DNA of 64,000 nt from Balanoglossus misakiensis. Its lineage: Eukaryota; Hemichordata. The number at the start of each line of letters is the position of its first letter. Position 1 is the stretch's first letter. A model generated the notes under the pieces. It was not told the origin of the DNA and ran no database searches. It was given only the letters and a program-made list of their open reading frames with translations. Shown piece after piece: positions 21,857 through 31,333 of this stretch. The stretch lies in contig CM082596.2 of the NCBI GenBank assembly GCA_040954595.2, forward strand, positions 9,734,001-9,798,000, written 5' to 3'. Both the position numbers and the translations under genes were made by a program.

Positions 21857-22601
21857 AAGCTTTTGTTTCAGGGCAAGGGGCTATAATCCACATAAGATCG
21901 ACCATGACATCAACAAAGCTAAGAACCTAGACAGAAAACAACTCATCAACGCCAACCACTCGAGCCCCAGACGACACAACCAAAGAATTCCCTTGGTTGT
22001 CACCTTCAATCCTGTCCTCCCCAAAATTTCCGACATTCTCACCAAACACTGGCGCATTATTTCCAATGACACAGAAATAAACAAGGCCATTAAGGAATTA
22101 CCAATAACAGCGTACAAACAATCCCCCAACATGAGGAAGATCCTTGTAAGAGCAAACCTGAAAACCACACCCATCGATCGCACTACTGGCGACACCAAAC
22201 GATGTGGCAAATGCAACCAATGTCCCTTTATTTCAGAAACAGACACCATCACAAGTACACACACCGGCAAAACCCACAAAGTCATTGGGAACATCAAATG
22301 CACTACCCGCAACCTTATCTACATCATAACCTGCCAGAAATGCCTAAAACAATATATAGGCGAAACAAAAAGAGAATTCAAACGACGCCTATATGAACAC
22401 ATCTACACCATCAAAAATAACAAACCCACCCCTGTCTCAGAACATTTTAACCAACCTGGTCACAACCTCAGTCACTTTCATGCCAGTGGCCTCTGCAAAA
22501 TGTTCAGCCCCAACACACAAACCCGACGTCAAAAAGAACTCTACTTCATTACTGAGTTTGGTACCCTATCGCCAAATGGTATCAACCGTAAGGAGGGATG
22601 A
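21857..22601 (+). pseudogene. Penelope-like protein: linker plus GIY-YIG endonuclease
   Basis: The frame begins RARGYNPHKIDHDINKA and carries the conserved linker RIPLVVTFNPVLPKISDIL, a Cys pair (KRCGKCNQCPF), then the GIY-YIG nuclease: NLIYIITCQKCLKQYIGETK, REFKRRLYEH and SEHFNQPGHN. It ends at TGA about 22599-22601. In Penelope elements this domain nicks DNA to prime reverse transcription. The RT part is absent, so the copy is 5'-truncated, but the nuclease frame itself is unbroken. Confidence 0.8.
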
Positions 22602-22940
22602 TGCCTCCATACCATGTTCCTCTATTCTCATCTCACCTGGGGGGTCTACATTTGATCTTTCTGCCCCACACTAGGGAGTCAGTTTCCAACACCATCACTG
22701 TACTTCTCGATACGCTGCAACTTCGTATCAAGGTTGGTTTCTCTCTTCATTCTACACATATATAGTGATTTTATTCCCATGAAATGTACAACTTTTGTCA
22801 TTACCATTCATTTTTTAACCTCTAGTCACACAGAGACGCCTTTTATTGTAATGCCAATTTTGTTAATTTTCTGAAATTTACTGCTTTTTACCACATACCT
22901 ATTTTAACCGATTCCTATCGTGTTTTATTTGTTTCCATTA

Positions 22941-22985
22941 GTATACCCTGAAGAAGGCAGTCTGTGTACTGCCGAAACGTTGGTT
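22941..22985 (+). other. Hammerhead-ribozyme-like core in Penelope 3' region
   Basis: CTGAAGA (22948-22954; fits CUGANGA) is followed by a hairpin GGCAG/CTGCC (22956-22960 with 22969-22973) and GAAA (22974-22977). One extra A sits between the first motif and the stem, and a good stem I or III was not found. Penelope-like elements are known to carry hammerhead motifs, so this is a plausible degenerate one. Confidence 0.35.
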
Positions 22986-23052
22986 TTAAATAAAGATCAT
23001 TCAGAAGACAGGAACTACGGTCGAGCATATTTTATATTTTACACTCTGTTCT

Positions 23053-23590
23053 ACGTCCGATGTGCTCCCGCCTTCCGCTGAAAACTTCGATAGTTGTAGT
23101 TGGACTGACTTTCCTACCTACCCTTTTGTTGAGTCTAGTGGTCGTTTAGGTAACTGTGATGTAATCAAACATAGAATACGATTACAAGAGGGCGCTGCCC
23201 CGTTCCGTCGACCTTACCGAGTAACGCTTGAGAAAAGACGTGAACTTGAGCGACAAGTTGATCAGCTGTTAGAACTACATATTATCGAGTCGTCTACTTC
23301 ACCGATTGCTAGTCCAATAATTTTAGTCAAAAAGCCTGATGGTTCGTGGCGTTTTTGCACAGATTTCCGTCATTTAAAAAATATTACAGTGCCTGATTCG
23401 TTTCCCTTACCCAGAACGGACGAATATCTTGAAATGTTAGGCAAGAATAAGCCTCAGTATTTTTCGACGCTAGACTTACAGTCAGGATTTTTTCAATTGG
23501 AATTAGATGAAGAGAGTACACCAAAAACAGCTTTTGTCACACATCAAGGTTTATATCAATACAGGAGACTTGCCCAGGGGTTGCGAAATA
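23053..23590 (+). pseudogene. Ty3/gypsy reverse transcriptase, N-terminal half
   Basis: A plus-strand frame reads DVIKHRIRLQEGAAPFRRPY, then SPIILVKKPDGSWRFCTDFR, DSFPLPRTDEYLEML and FSTLDLQSGFFQLELDE (the first catalytic Asp). The sequence stops at YQYRRLAQGL, before the YxDD motif, and continues at once into integrase C-terminal sequence. RNase H and most of integrase are therefore deleted. Confidence 0.75.
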
Positions 23591-23905
23591 GTCCCATGGA
23601 CAGGTCCTTACATTATTTCTGTGAAGGTGGGTCCTATTAATTACAAGTTACGTTTCATATATAGCACCAGGAATTATCGCAAAGTCATACATGTGAATAG
23701 ACTAAAAAGAGCTTATTTGCACCACTCCGACTTTGACTCATCCTCATCTGATGAGTCGTGTGAAGAAAACGGTGTCCCAGAAACCACAAATTATGAAAAT
23801 GATACCCTAGAATTGGTGCTTGACACAGAACATGTTTTAATTTCTCGAATGCATGTTCGCATCTATCATCTCATTCAAATTTCGTGTCCTTTCCCAACAA
23901 TTTAT
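23591..23905 (+). pseudogene. Ty3/gypsy integrase C-terminal fragment fused to truncated RT
   Basis: The frame contains VPWTGPYIISVKVGPINYKL and LKRAYLHHSDFDSSSSDE, parallel to KWTGPYIISEKAG..LKRAYLRPSEFDSSS of the minus-strand copy at 20001. It is joined directly to the RT part, evidence of an internal deletion of about 2 kb of pol. Confidence 0.7.
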
Positions 23906-23914
23906 GTATAGGCC

Positions 23915-24058
23915 TAGCAATGATCGAGAAATTCTTTATAAACTTTCTAAAATAATTGGGCCAACCCAAAAATTATTTCAACTGTGTGACAGTATGAGGA
24001 CGGGGATATTCTTTAACAACTGTTACTTTACTCTTGTCAGCCGCAATTCCATCCTTAC
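23915..24058 (-). pseudogene. Gypsy RT fragment, interrupted by DNA transposon
   Basis: The minus strand reads DGIAADKSKVTVVKEYPRPH and FLGWPNYFRKFIKNFS, the region after YIDD in gypsy RT. It continues the frame that ends GHVISK at 25965 on the other side of the transposon, with one stop before FLGW. Confidence 0.7.
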
Positions 24059-24549
24059 CAGTAGGACAAACCTCCAAATTTAGCGACTGCCTACAATATG
24101 TCTGCGCATGCTCACACCCTGTATTTGCATATACTGACGTCCCTGGCATGGAAATGCGGAAGTATTTGTCGAAGTTCGCGCTTGGATGTTATCGGCCTGC
24201 TTTTGATGTTATGTACATCGACTTTCGGGTATTTTCGGTTTGAACTTGTATGTCACACCCTCCCTTCCAGCATGGTGTCGTGTAAACAGGGTAAGTAAAA
24301 AAATTCAGTCGAATTTCATGAAAATCGATGTCCGTGTGACCATTTGCCCGCCATGATTCGAATCGACATAACAAGCAATAGAACGTACCAGTTTAAAAAC
24401 CATCGATCTGAACCTTCTATACCTAGTTTAAGTCATGTTGAATGAAACAATGTCTTCAAACAGCAGATAATCTAATGGGGGACAATGGAGGACGGTTTTT
24501 GCGAATGGTTTGCTCACTTCCGGTGTGCTAGATTTGTCAAAGCGCGTTT

Positions 24550-24864
24550 TCACGTGTACGGGTATAGGTACATGCATGTACCTATTTCACTTGAACTTGT
24601 TTTCCAATGTTTTGAAAGGATCGGGTAGGTGACGTTGCTTTCTGAACCGTGCCTCTTTCTTCCCCAACAGGTCCAACTACACGTGGTCCTAGTGGCCAAG
24701 TTATCAACGTGATTTTTGAAAACCTGATATGGTAATTTATCACTTCCTACAGTTTTCCTAAGTTTGGAGTGATTAACAACTTTGGTTACCTCCTCAAGTA
24801 AGATGTTATGATTTAAAACAGTACTATGATGGTAGCCTTCTGTCAACTGCATTTCTAGTTTCAT
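24550..24864 (-). pseudogene. LINE RT-like fragment inside the 1.9-kb transposon (copy A)
   Basis: The minus-strand frame contains LLEEVTKVVNHSKLRKTVGS then DKLPYQVFKN, similar to the segment before RT motif 1 in non-LTR elements (V..AI..LK..KA.G.D.IP.E..KN). It runs on into unrelated sequence. Probably a captured or nested remnant; the same frame exists in copy B. Confidence 0.4.
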
Positions 24865-25447
24865 TTCATGTTAGTAATGTGTGGTTCAGTTGCTATTTAC
24901 ATTACACAGAGACTATGAAGCCCTTTCTGAATTCCATTGTTCTCAATAAATTACACAAACACATGATGTACAGAAATGAATATATTTAAATCTTTATTTC
25001 TTAAAACCTGGCAACAAACAAACAAATAAGTGTGTATAAACATGAATAAATATTTCAACTTTTAATAAAAAATATGGTCTCTTGATTCATTTTTGATCAG
25101 CCCCCTTCCCCCATCATTGATTCTACTCATGTAAATGTGTTTGCTAGCATAATTTAGACGGCGTCGCTGTTCACTAAATATTCTATCTTTAACTTCTTCT
25201 TGCCGTAAGTCTTCTTATTCCCCACTTCACTATTCCTGTCTGGTGTCTTTTCATTTGACTGAAGGTGAAAAGTGTAAAGACGTTGTTAATGCGCTTGACA
25301 CACATGCAGTAAATAATAAGGTGTAAATATAAATATGTGAACAGCGTCAACAAGGTTATTATGTTCAAATACTAGTATATGATGATGCGGACAAACAACT
25401 TTGCTCACTGGACGATGCTGACATGGTCATGGTAATTATCTGATCAC

Positions 25448-25810
25448 ATGCTTTGTTTATCAACGTACACCCAGGTATTTCAGGCTATAACTATGGCGAA
25501 AACTGTGTGTAATGCTATTCAACCGGACTTAGAAACGTGTGAAAAGTTGCTCCTAGTGACGGTATGGTGTTCGCATGTCAAAGTTCCGCGAACACAGTGT
25601 ATGTACACACTGGCATTTCATTTCGATGGCACTCCATTTCTTCCAGATAATACAAAAAACACAATCAATGCATGTTCTAAACACACTACGACCAATTCAA
25701 ATTATCATGAAAATGTATTACCGTTGATGGTTGCTCCATTATCCTGCCCGGGATTAAAGACTGGGTCGATTATCCACGCAACAGAAGATAGACCGTCGAC
25801 CGCCATGTGA
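25448..25810 (+). CDS. 120-codon ORF of unknown function in the 1.9-kb transposon (copy A)
   Basis: An open frame MLCLSTYTQVFQAITMAKT.. with a Cys/Thr-rich composition and PLSCPGLKTGSIIHATEDRP near its end. I do not recognise it. It has a twin at 29093-29455 that encodes the same protein, but the two copies are recent duplicates so conservation says little. It may be chance. Confidence 0.25.
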   Translation: MLCLSTYTQVFQAITMAKTVCNAIQPDLETCEKLLLVTVWCSHVKVPRTQCMYTLAFHFDGTPFLPDNTKNTINACSKHTTTNSNYHENVLPLMVAPLSCPGLKTGSIIHATEDRPSTAM

Positions 25811-25964
25811 TGTTCCATAACATAACCTGGGTCAGATGACGTGACCTTTGTTCAGCTTCCGGCAACATGTCATATCGCACATGCGCGTTGGAGCTAAACA
25901 CTAAGTAGCTAATTAGTTGCGCATACGCAAGTCGCTAAATTTGGAGGTTTGTCCTACTGCTTAC

Positions 25965-26439
25965 TGATAACATGACCCCAAAATTTAACACTCTTTCTCA
26001 TAAATTGACATTTGCTGGGTTTTAATTTCAATCCAGCTTGACGTAACCTGGTTTGGACAGTATCAATGTGTTGTAGATGCTCCTCAAAAGAGCTGCTTAA
26101 TATAATAATATCATCAATATAACAAAGCACATATTGCCACATAATATTGCGTAACACGTGTTGCATAGTACGCTGAAAACAACTGCACTTATGTACGAAT
26201 TTCTTATTAACTGCTGGTTTAACAGGAGGTGTGTATAAATATACAGGATCCCCCACTTTAAGATTTTGCGACCGTTGGATATTTTTATCATAACGGTCCT
26301 TCATATTCTGTTGATATCGATCTGTATTCTCTTTGGCGATTTTATGAGCTATCTCCCTTTTAGCAGCTAAATGTTTAAGGTGTGTATCTATATTTCTCGT
26401 CCTCCCCTCAACTGGCTGGAATTCAACATCCATGGGCAA
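25965..26439 (-). pseudogene. Scrambled gypsy pol: integrase C-terminus joined to RT (copy A)
   Basis: One open minus-strand frame starts with integrase C-terminal sequence (RTRNIDTHLKHLAAKREIAH, LKVGDPVYLYTPPVKPAV, KKFVHK). It then turns, without a stop, into RT containing MQHVLRNIMWQYVLCYIDDI (the YIDD catalytic motif) and KPSKCQFMRKSVKFWGHVIS. Normal Ty3/gypsy order is RT-RNaseH-INT, so this is a rearrangement, perhaps a deletion across two tandem copies. Confidence 0.75.
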
Positions 26440-26454
26440 TGTGGGATGCCGACC

Positions 26455-26990
26455 TTATAACACATAATACGGGCTGAACCCACTGGACTCTTGAGGACTA
26501 ACTCTATACGCGAAAAGCACTGAACTTAGGTACCGATACCAATCTTTCTGTTTATTATCGACAAACATGGACAGCATGTCGACTAGGCAACCATTGAAAC
26601 GTTCTGTAAGGCCATTGGTCTGTGGACGATAAGGGGTAGAAACTTTACTCTGAATGTTGAAATATTTGCAGGTTTCGTGAACTACCTGGGATAAAAAAAA
26701 TCGATCCCTCATTACTCAGCAAAACTCTGGGGCTTCCATAAGTAGCAATTACTTCATCAAACAAGATCTTAGCAACTGTCTCAGCTCGTGCATTACGTAA
26801 TGGATATGCTAATGAAAACTTTGTAAAGTAATGAGTAAGTACTAAGAAGTAAAGTAATGAGTAAGTACTAAGATGTATTTATGACCATCATAAGTTCTAG
26901 GGAGGGGTCCCACAATATCCATACCCAGTCGGTCCCAGGGTCCTGAAACTGGAATTGGTAACAACTTAGCATGAGTAGGGTGTGTTGTTC
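26455..26990 (-). pseudogene. Gypsy integrase core fragments (copy A)
   Basis: 26712-26455 carries CKYFNIQSKVSTPYRPQTNG and TERFNGCL with the catalytic Glu. 26990-26842 carries HAKLLPIPVSGPWDRLGMDI and VGPLPRTYDGHKY with the first Asp. A ~29-bp tandem repeat at about 26825-26873 interrupts the frame. The 5' side is cut off by the 533-bp repeat at about 26990. Confidence 0.75.
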
Positions 26991-27692
26991 TCACACACAA
27001 AAAATAGAAAAAAAGTGGTCTCGAACCAAGATCAGTTGACACCTTCAGGTAAAAGGCTAGCCTTCCTGAAACCATTCGCCATCACGATGTGTACTCGAAA
27101 AAGTCGGAAATTTTCCGCACTATATTGCAGCATTACTCCAATGATCTTATTTGCACCGCAGCGATGCATATACGAGTTCCCTGCACCGCAGCGGTGCGAA
27201 TAAGAGTTTCCTACCCCGCAACGATCTGACCGTTCTTTATTCACTCCTCGGCGACAAAAATGTTTTATTACGGCCTAAATAACGACTTTTTCGCTCCTTG
27301 GTTGGTCATGCGGACGGAAAGACACGGTTTTAGCGAGTTTATTTTTCTCTCTGCTGAGCACTCCGTATTCAGACTTGCCCAAGTGAACCACGACAAAAAA
27401 TGACCAAGTTTCCCTGCATGTTTCTTGTACCCGACAGATAAAAAACGCAGCGTAGATATTGAAATGAATTGGATTTATGAAAATGATAAAAATTACAATG
27501 GTAATGTCGTTAAAAGTTCTCACAAAAAAAAAATAGAAAAAAAAAGTGGTCACGAACGGACATCAGTTGACACCTTCAGGTAAAAGGCTAGCCTTCCTGA
27601 ACCATTCGCCATCACGATGTGTACTCGAAAAAGTCGGAAATTTTCCGCACTATATTGCAGCATAACTCCAATGATCTTATTTGCACCGCAAT
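26990..27692. repeat. ~533-bp repeat array, first segment (~1.3 units)
   Basis: The unit contains GTGGTCTCGAACC, CCTTCAGGTAAAAGGCTAGC, TATTGCAGCATTACTCCAAT, two CACCGCAGCGGTGC palindromes and TATGAAAATGATAAAAATTA. The array continues at 31334. It is broken here by a captured host-gene segment at 27693. No protein coding is supported. Confidence 0.8.
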
Positions 27693-27996
27693 GTTGATAT
27701 GGAGACAGAATCAGTGTGGTCTCCCTCAACGTCTGGTTCAGTCCCATCAATCAATCAATCAAGCAACAAAGTTTATATAGCGCCAAAATCCCCCCCCCAT
27801 GCTCTACAGTTGTAGCCGTTATAGTAGGGTTTTCCTTCAAGATGAAACCAGACACGCTCTCAGTGCCCTTGTAATCAGGGATGTCTGTCAGAACTTCGTT
27901 ATCTGTCGTTTCGTATCGCTGCATTACGGTTAACTCTAACGGGGATTCTGTTTCAGTCATTCTAGTTACAGATTTAGTATCAGCGCCAGTATCTTC
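27693..27996 (-). pseudogene. Displaced copy of the lectin-receptor stalk exon
   Basis: Nearly identical to about 37309-37612, including the LINE 3' tail inside it (CGCTATATAAACTTTG and the GATT repeats). Reads TMTETES-, MQRYETTDNEVLTDIPDYKG-type Ser/Thr/Glu-rich sequence. The edges abut the 533-bp repeat on the left and the duplicated transposon interior on the right with short filler (GAATCTTCGAATC). A fragment only, not expressed as a receptor. Confidence 0.8.
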
Positions 27997-28194
27997 GAAT
28001 CTTCGAATCGACATAACAAGCAATAGAACGTACCAGTTTAAAAACCATCGATCTGAACCTTCTATACCTAGTTTAAGTCATGTTGAATGAAACAATGTCT
28101 TCAAACAGCAGATTATCAAATAGGGGACAATGGAGGACGGTTTTTGCGAATGGTTTGCTCACTTCCGGTGTGCTCGATTTGTCAAAGCGCGTTT

Positions 28195-28509
28195 TCACGT
28201 GTACGGGTATAGGTACATGCATGTACCTATTTCAATTGAACTTGTTTTCCAATGTTTTGAAAGGATCGGGTAGGTGACGTTGCTTTCTGAACCGTGCCTC
28301 TTTCTTCCCCAACAGGTCCAACTACACGTGGTCCTAGTGGCCAAGTTATCAACGTGATTTTTGAAAACCTGATATGGTAATTTATCACTTCCTACAGTTT
28401 TCCTAAGTTTGGAGTGATTAACAACTTTGGTTACCTCCTCAAGTAAGATGTTATGATTTAAAACAGTACTATGATGGTAGCCTTCTGTCAACTGCATTTC
28501 TAGTTTCAT
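28195..28509 (-). pseudogene. LINE RT-like fragment (copy B)
   Basis: Duplicate of the 24550-24864 frame, differing at about one residue (SSSEIG versus SSIEIG). Same interpretation: a remnant resembling the pre-RT region of a non-LTR element. Confidence 0.4.
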
Positions 28510-29092
28510 TTCATGTTAGTAATGTGTGGTTCAGTTGCTATTTACATTACACAGAGACTATGAAGCCCTTTCTGAATTCCATTGTTCTCAATAAATTACA
28601 CAAACACATGATGTACAGAAATGAATATATTTAAATCTTTATTTCTTAAAACCTGGCAACAAACAAACAAATAAGTGTGTATAAACATGAATAAATATTT
28701 CAACTTTTAATAAAAAATATGGTCTCTTGATTCATTTTTGATCAGCCCCCTTCCCCCATCATTGATTCTACTCATGTAAATGTGTTTGCTAGCATAATTT
28801 AGACGGCGTCGCTGTTCACTAAATATTCTATCTTTAACTTCTTCTTGCCGTAAGTCTTCTTATTCCCCACTTCACTATTCCTGTCTGGTGTCTTTTCATT
28901 TGACTGAAGGTGAAAAGTGTAAAGACGTTGTTAATGCGCTTGACACACATGCAGTAAATAATAAGGTGTAAATATAAATATGTGAACAGCGTCAACAAGG
29001 TTATTATGTTCAAATACTAGTATATGATGATGCGGACAAACAACTTTGCTCACTGGACGATGCTGACATGGTCATGGTAATTATCTGATCAC

Positions 29093-29455
29093 ATGCTTTG
29101 TTTATCAACGTACACCCAGGTATTTCAGGCTATAACTATGGCGAAAACTGTGTGTAATGCTATTCAACCGGACTTAGAAACGTGTGAAAAGTTGCTCCTA
29201 GTGACGGTATGGTGTTCGCATGTCAAAGTTCCGCGAACACAGTGTATGTACACACTGGCATTTCATTTCGATGGCACTCCATTTCTTCCAGATAATACAA
29301 AAAACACAATCAATGCATGTTCTAAACACACTACGACCAATTCAAATTATCATGAAAATGTATTACCGTTGATGGTTGCTCCATTATCCTGCCCGGGATT
29401 AAAGACTGGGTCGATTATCCACGCAACAGAAGATAGACCGTCGACCGCCATGTGA
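29093..29455 (+). CDS. 120-codon ORF of unknown function (copy B)
   Basis: Identical in translation to the copy A frame at 25448-25810. Function not recognised. It lies in the truncated second copy of the 1.9-kb transposon, whose right end is at 29604 followed by CTTAC. Confidence 0.25.
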   Translation: MLCLSTYTQVFQAITMAKTVCNAIQPDLETCEKLLLVTVWCSHVKVPRTQCMYTLAFHFDGTPFLPDNTKNTINACSKHTTTNSNYHENVLPLMVAPLSCPGLKTGSIIHATEDRPSTAM

Positions 29456-29609
29456 TGTTCCATAACATAACCTGGGTCAGATGACGTGACCTTTGTTCAG
29501 CTTCCGGCAACACGTCATATCGCACATGCGCGTTGGAGCTAAACACTAAGTAGCTAATTAGTTGCGCATACGCAAGTCGCTAAATTTGGAGGTTTGTCCT
29601 ACTGCTTAC

Positions 29610-30357
29610 TGATAACATGACCCCAAAATTTAACACTCTTTCTCATAAATTGACATTTGCTGGGTTTTAATTTCAATCCAGCTTGACGTAACCTGGTTTG
29701 GACAGTATCAATGTGTTGTAGATGCTCCTCAAAAGAGCTGCTTAATATAATAATATCATCAATATAACAAAGCACATATTGCCACATAATATTGCGTAAC
29801 ACGTGTTGCATAGTACGCTGAAAACAACTGCACTTATGTACGAATTTCTTATTAACTGCTGGTTTAACAGGAGGTGTGTATAAATATACAGGATCCCCCA
29901 CTTTAAGATTTTGCGACCGTTGGATATTTTTATCATAACGGTCCTTCATATTCTGTTGATATCGATCTGTATTCTCTTTGGCGATTTTATGAGCTATCTC
30001 CCTCTTAGCAGCTAAATGTTTAAGGTGTGTATCTATATTTCTTGTCCTCCCCTCAACTAGCTGGAATTCAACATCCATGGGCAATGTGGGATGCCGACCT
30101 TATAACACATAATACGGGCTGAACCCACTGGACTCTTGAGGACTAACTCTATACGCGAAAAGCACTGAACTTAGGTACCGATACCAATCTTTCTGTTTAT
30201 TATCGACAAACATGGACAGCATGTCGACTAGGCAACCATTGAAACGTTCTGTAAGGCCATTGGTCTGTGGACGATAAGGGGTAGAAACTTTACTCTGAAT
30301 GTTGAAATATTTGCAGGTTTCGTGAACTACCTGGGATAAAAAAAATCGATCCCTCAT
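29610..30357 (-). pseudogene. Scrambled gypsy pol (copy B)
   Basis: 30357-30100 is the integrase core (TPYRPQTNGLTERFN). 30084-29610 is the integrase C-terminus fused to RT with YIDD, as in copy A, differing by a Pro/Leu change early in the frame. The same fusion point in both shows the scrambling predates the duplication. Confidence 0.75.
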
Positions 30358-30452
30358 TACTCAGCAAAACTCTGGGGCTTCCATAAGTAGCAATTACTTC
30401 ATCAAACAAGATCTTAGCAACTGTCTCAGCTCGTGCATTACGTAATGGATAT

Positions 30453-31145
30453 TGTTACGATTGTACTACGAATGCATATAATTTAAATATCAGTGGTGGA
30501 TGAACAATAAGGGTGTACGTCATTAACATAGCGTTAGCTGTAGTAGCCGAACACCTGTGTATTTAGAAAATTACGTTAGGCTTTTGATTTTTGACTCTCG
30601 GCAACGGCAGTCAAGTGGCGTGAGCCGTCCAGAAAACAGACAAGTTGAGCTCGGCCATGAGCGACGGGGACTGGAATCTTGTAATCCACGTGGGAGCTCG
30701 GTGTTGAAGTTCAGCACGTCGGTATGTCCTGTTGGTTTGAATTCAGCGTTGCTCTCGGACTTAAAATGCATGTCTACGCCTGCAACTGTAAGTGAAGTGA
30801 ACCTGTTACTTTCTTCTGAGAGGACTTCAGGAAAGAAATGTGTGAGAAAGCAGCACGCCAGCGTGAACCAGCGTCGGGTCGGTGCGGAGAACTCACGGAA
30901 CACTGAATTATCGCGTCCGCTCACCACGTGTGTAATATTACCACGGAACTGATACAAGTTTCTTGAGGACATTACAATATTTCAGTAAGAACCCTAGTAA
31001 CATTTAAGTTTCAGTGCTTGTACTATGATATTATTTTTCTTCCTGTGACAAATAGATTCGCAGTGAAACATATAACTTTGGGTGTACTGTGTATCATTGT
31101 TGTTGCTGTCTGGGTGTTTGTGTTGCGAGTTTTCGGTTCGTAACA
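30453..31145. mobile_element. Solo LTR, 693 bp, TG..CA, 4-bp TSD
   Basis: It starts TGTTACGATTG and ends GTTCGTAACA, so the ends are imperfect inverted TGTTACGA/TCGTAACA. ATAT flanks both sides (30449-30452, 31146-31149). Copy A at 26810 has the empty site GGATATGCTAATG, proving insertion after duplication. Size and duplication length fit a Ty3/gypsy or similar LTR family; no internal region remains. A frame across 30571-30972 is open on both strands and is probably chance. Confidence 0.88.
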
Positions 31146-31149
31146 ATAT

Positions 31150-31333
31150 GCTAATGAAAACTTTGTAAAGTAATGAGTAAGTACTAAGAAGTAAAGTAAT
31201 GAGTAAGTACTAAGATGTATTTATGACCATCATAAGTTCTAGGGAGGGGTCCCACAATATCCATACCCAGTCGGTCCCAGGGTCCTGAAACTGGAATTGG
31301 TAACAACTTAGCATGAGTAGGGTGTGTTGTTCT
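31150..31333 (-). pseudogene. Gypsy integrase N-terminal fragment (copy B)
   Basis: Contains HAKLLPIPVSGPWDRLGMDI and VGPLPRTYDGHKY, then breaks off at the 533-bp repeat exactly as in copy A. Confidence 0.7.

Larger units (their letters stand above)
21857..23045 (+). mobile_element. 5'-truncated Penelope-like element inserted in gypsy pol
   Basis: It holds the C-terminal RT/linker and GIY-YIG endonuclease coding part, then a 3' region with CTGAAGAAGGC..GCCGAAACGTT, a sequence typical of Penelope-like 3' ends. Gypsy pol resumes after it. Exact boundaries are uncertain by about 15 bases, and no clear target duplication was found. Confidence 0.7.
24059..25959. mobile_element. 1.9-kb DNA transposon, TIR CAGTAGGACAAACC, 5-bp TSD (copy A)
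   Basis: The ends are inverted repeats of 29-30 bp starting CAGTAGGACAAACCTCCAAA. The flanks are CTTAC at 24054-24058 and 25960-25964. Removing the element and one CTTAC joins the gypsy RT frame exactly (VISK then DGIAAD), so the duplication length is firmly 5 bp. Superfamily unknown: 5-bp duplication with CAG ends does not match a common class I can name. No transposase was recognised; it holds a LINE RT-like fragment and a 120-codon ORF. Confidence 0.8.

Noticed and set aside
30571-30972. 131- and 133-codon frames on opposite strands within the solo LTR
   Set aside because: Both strands are open over the same DNA with no motif; an LTR is not expected to code.
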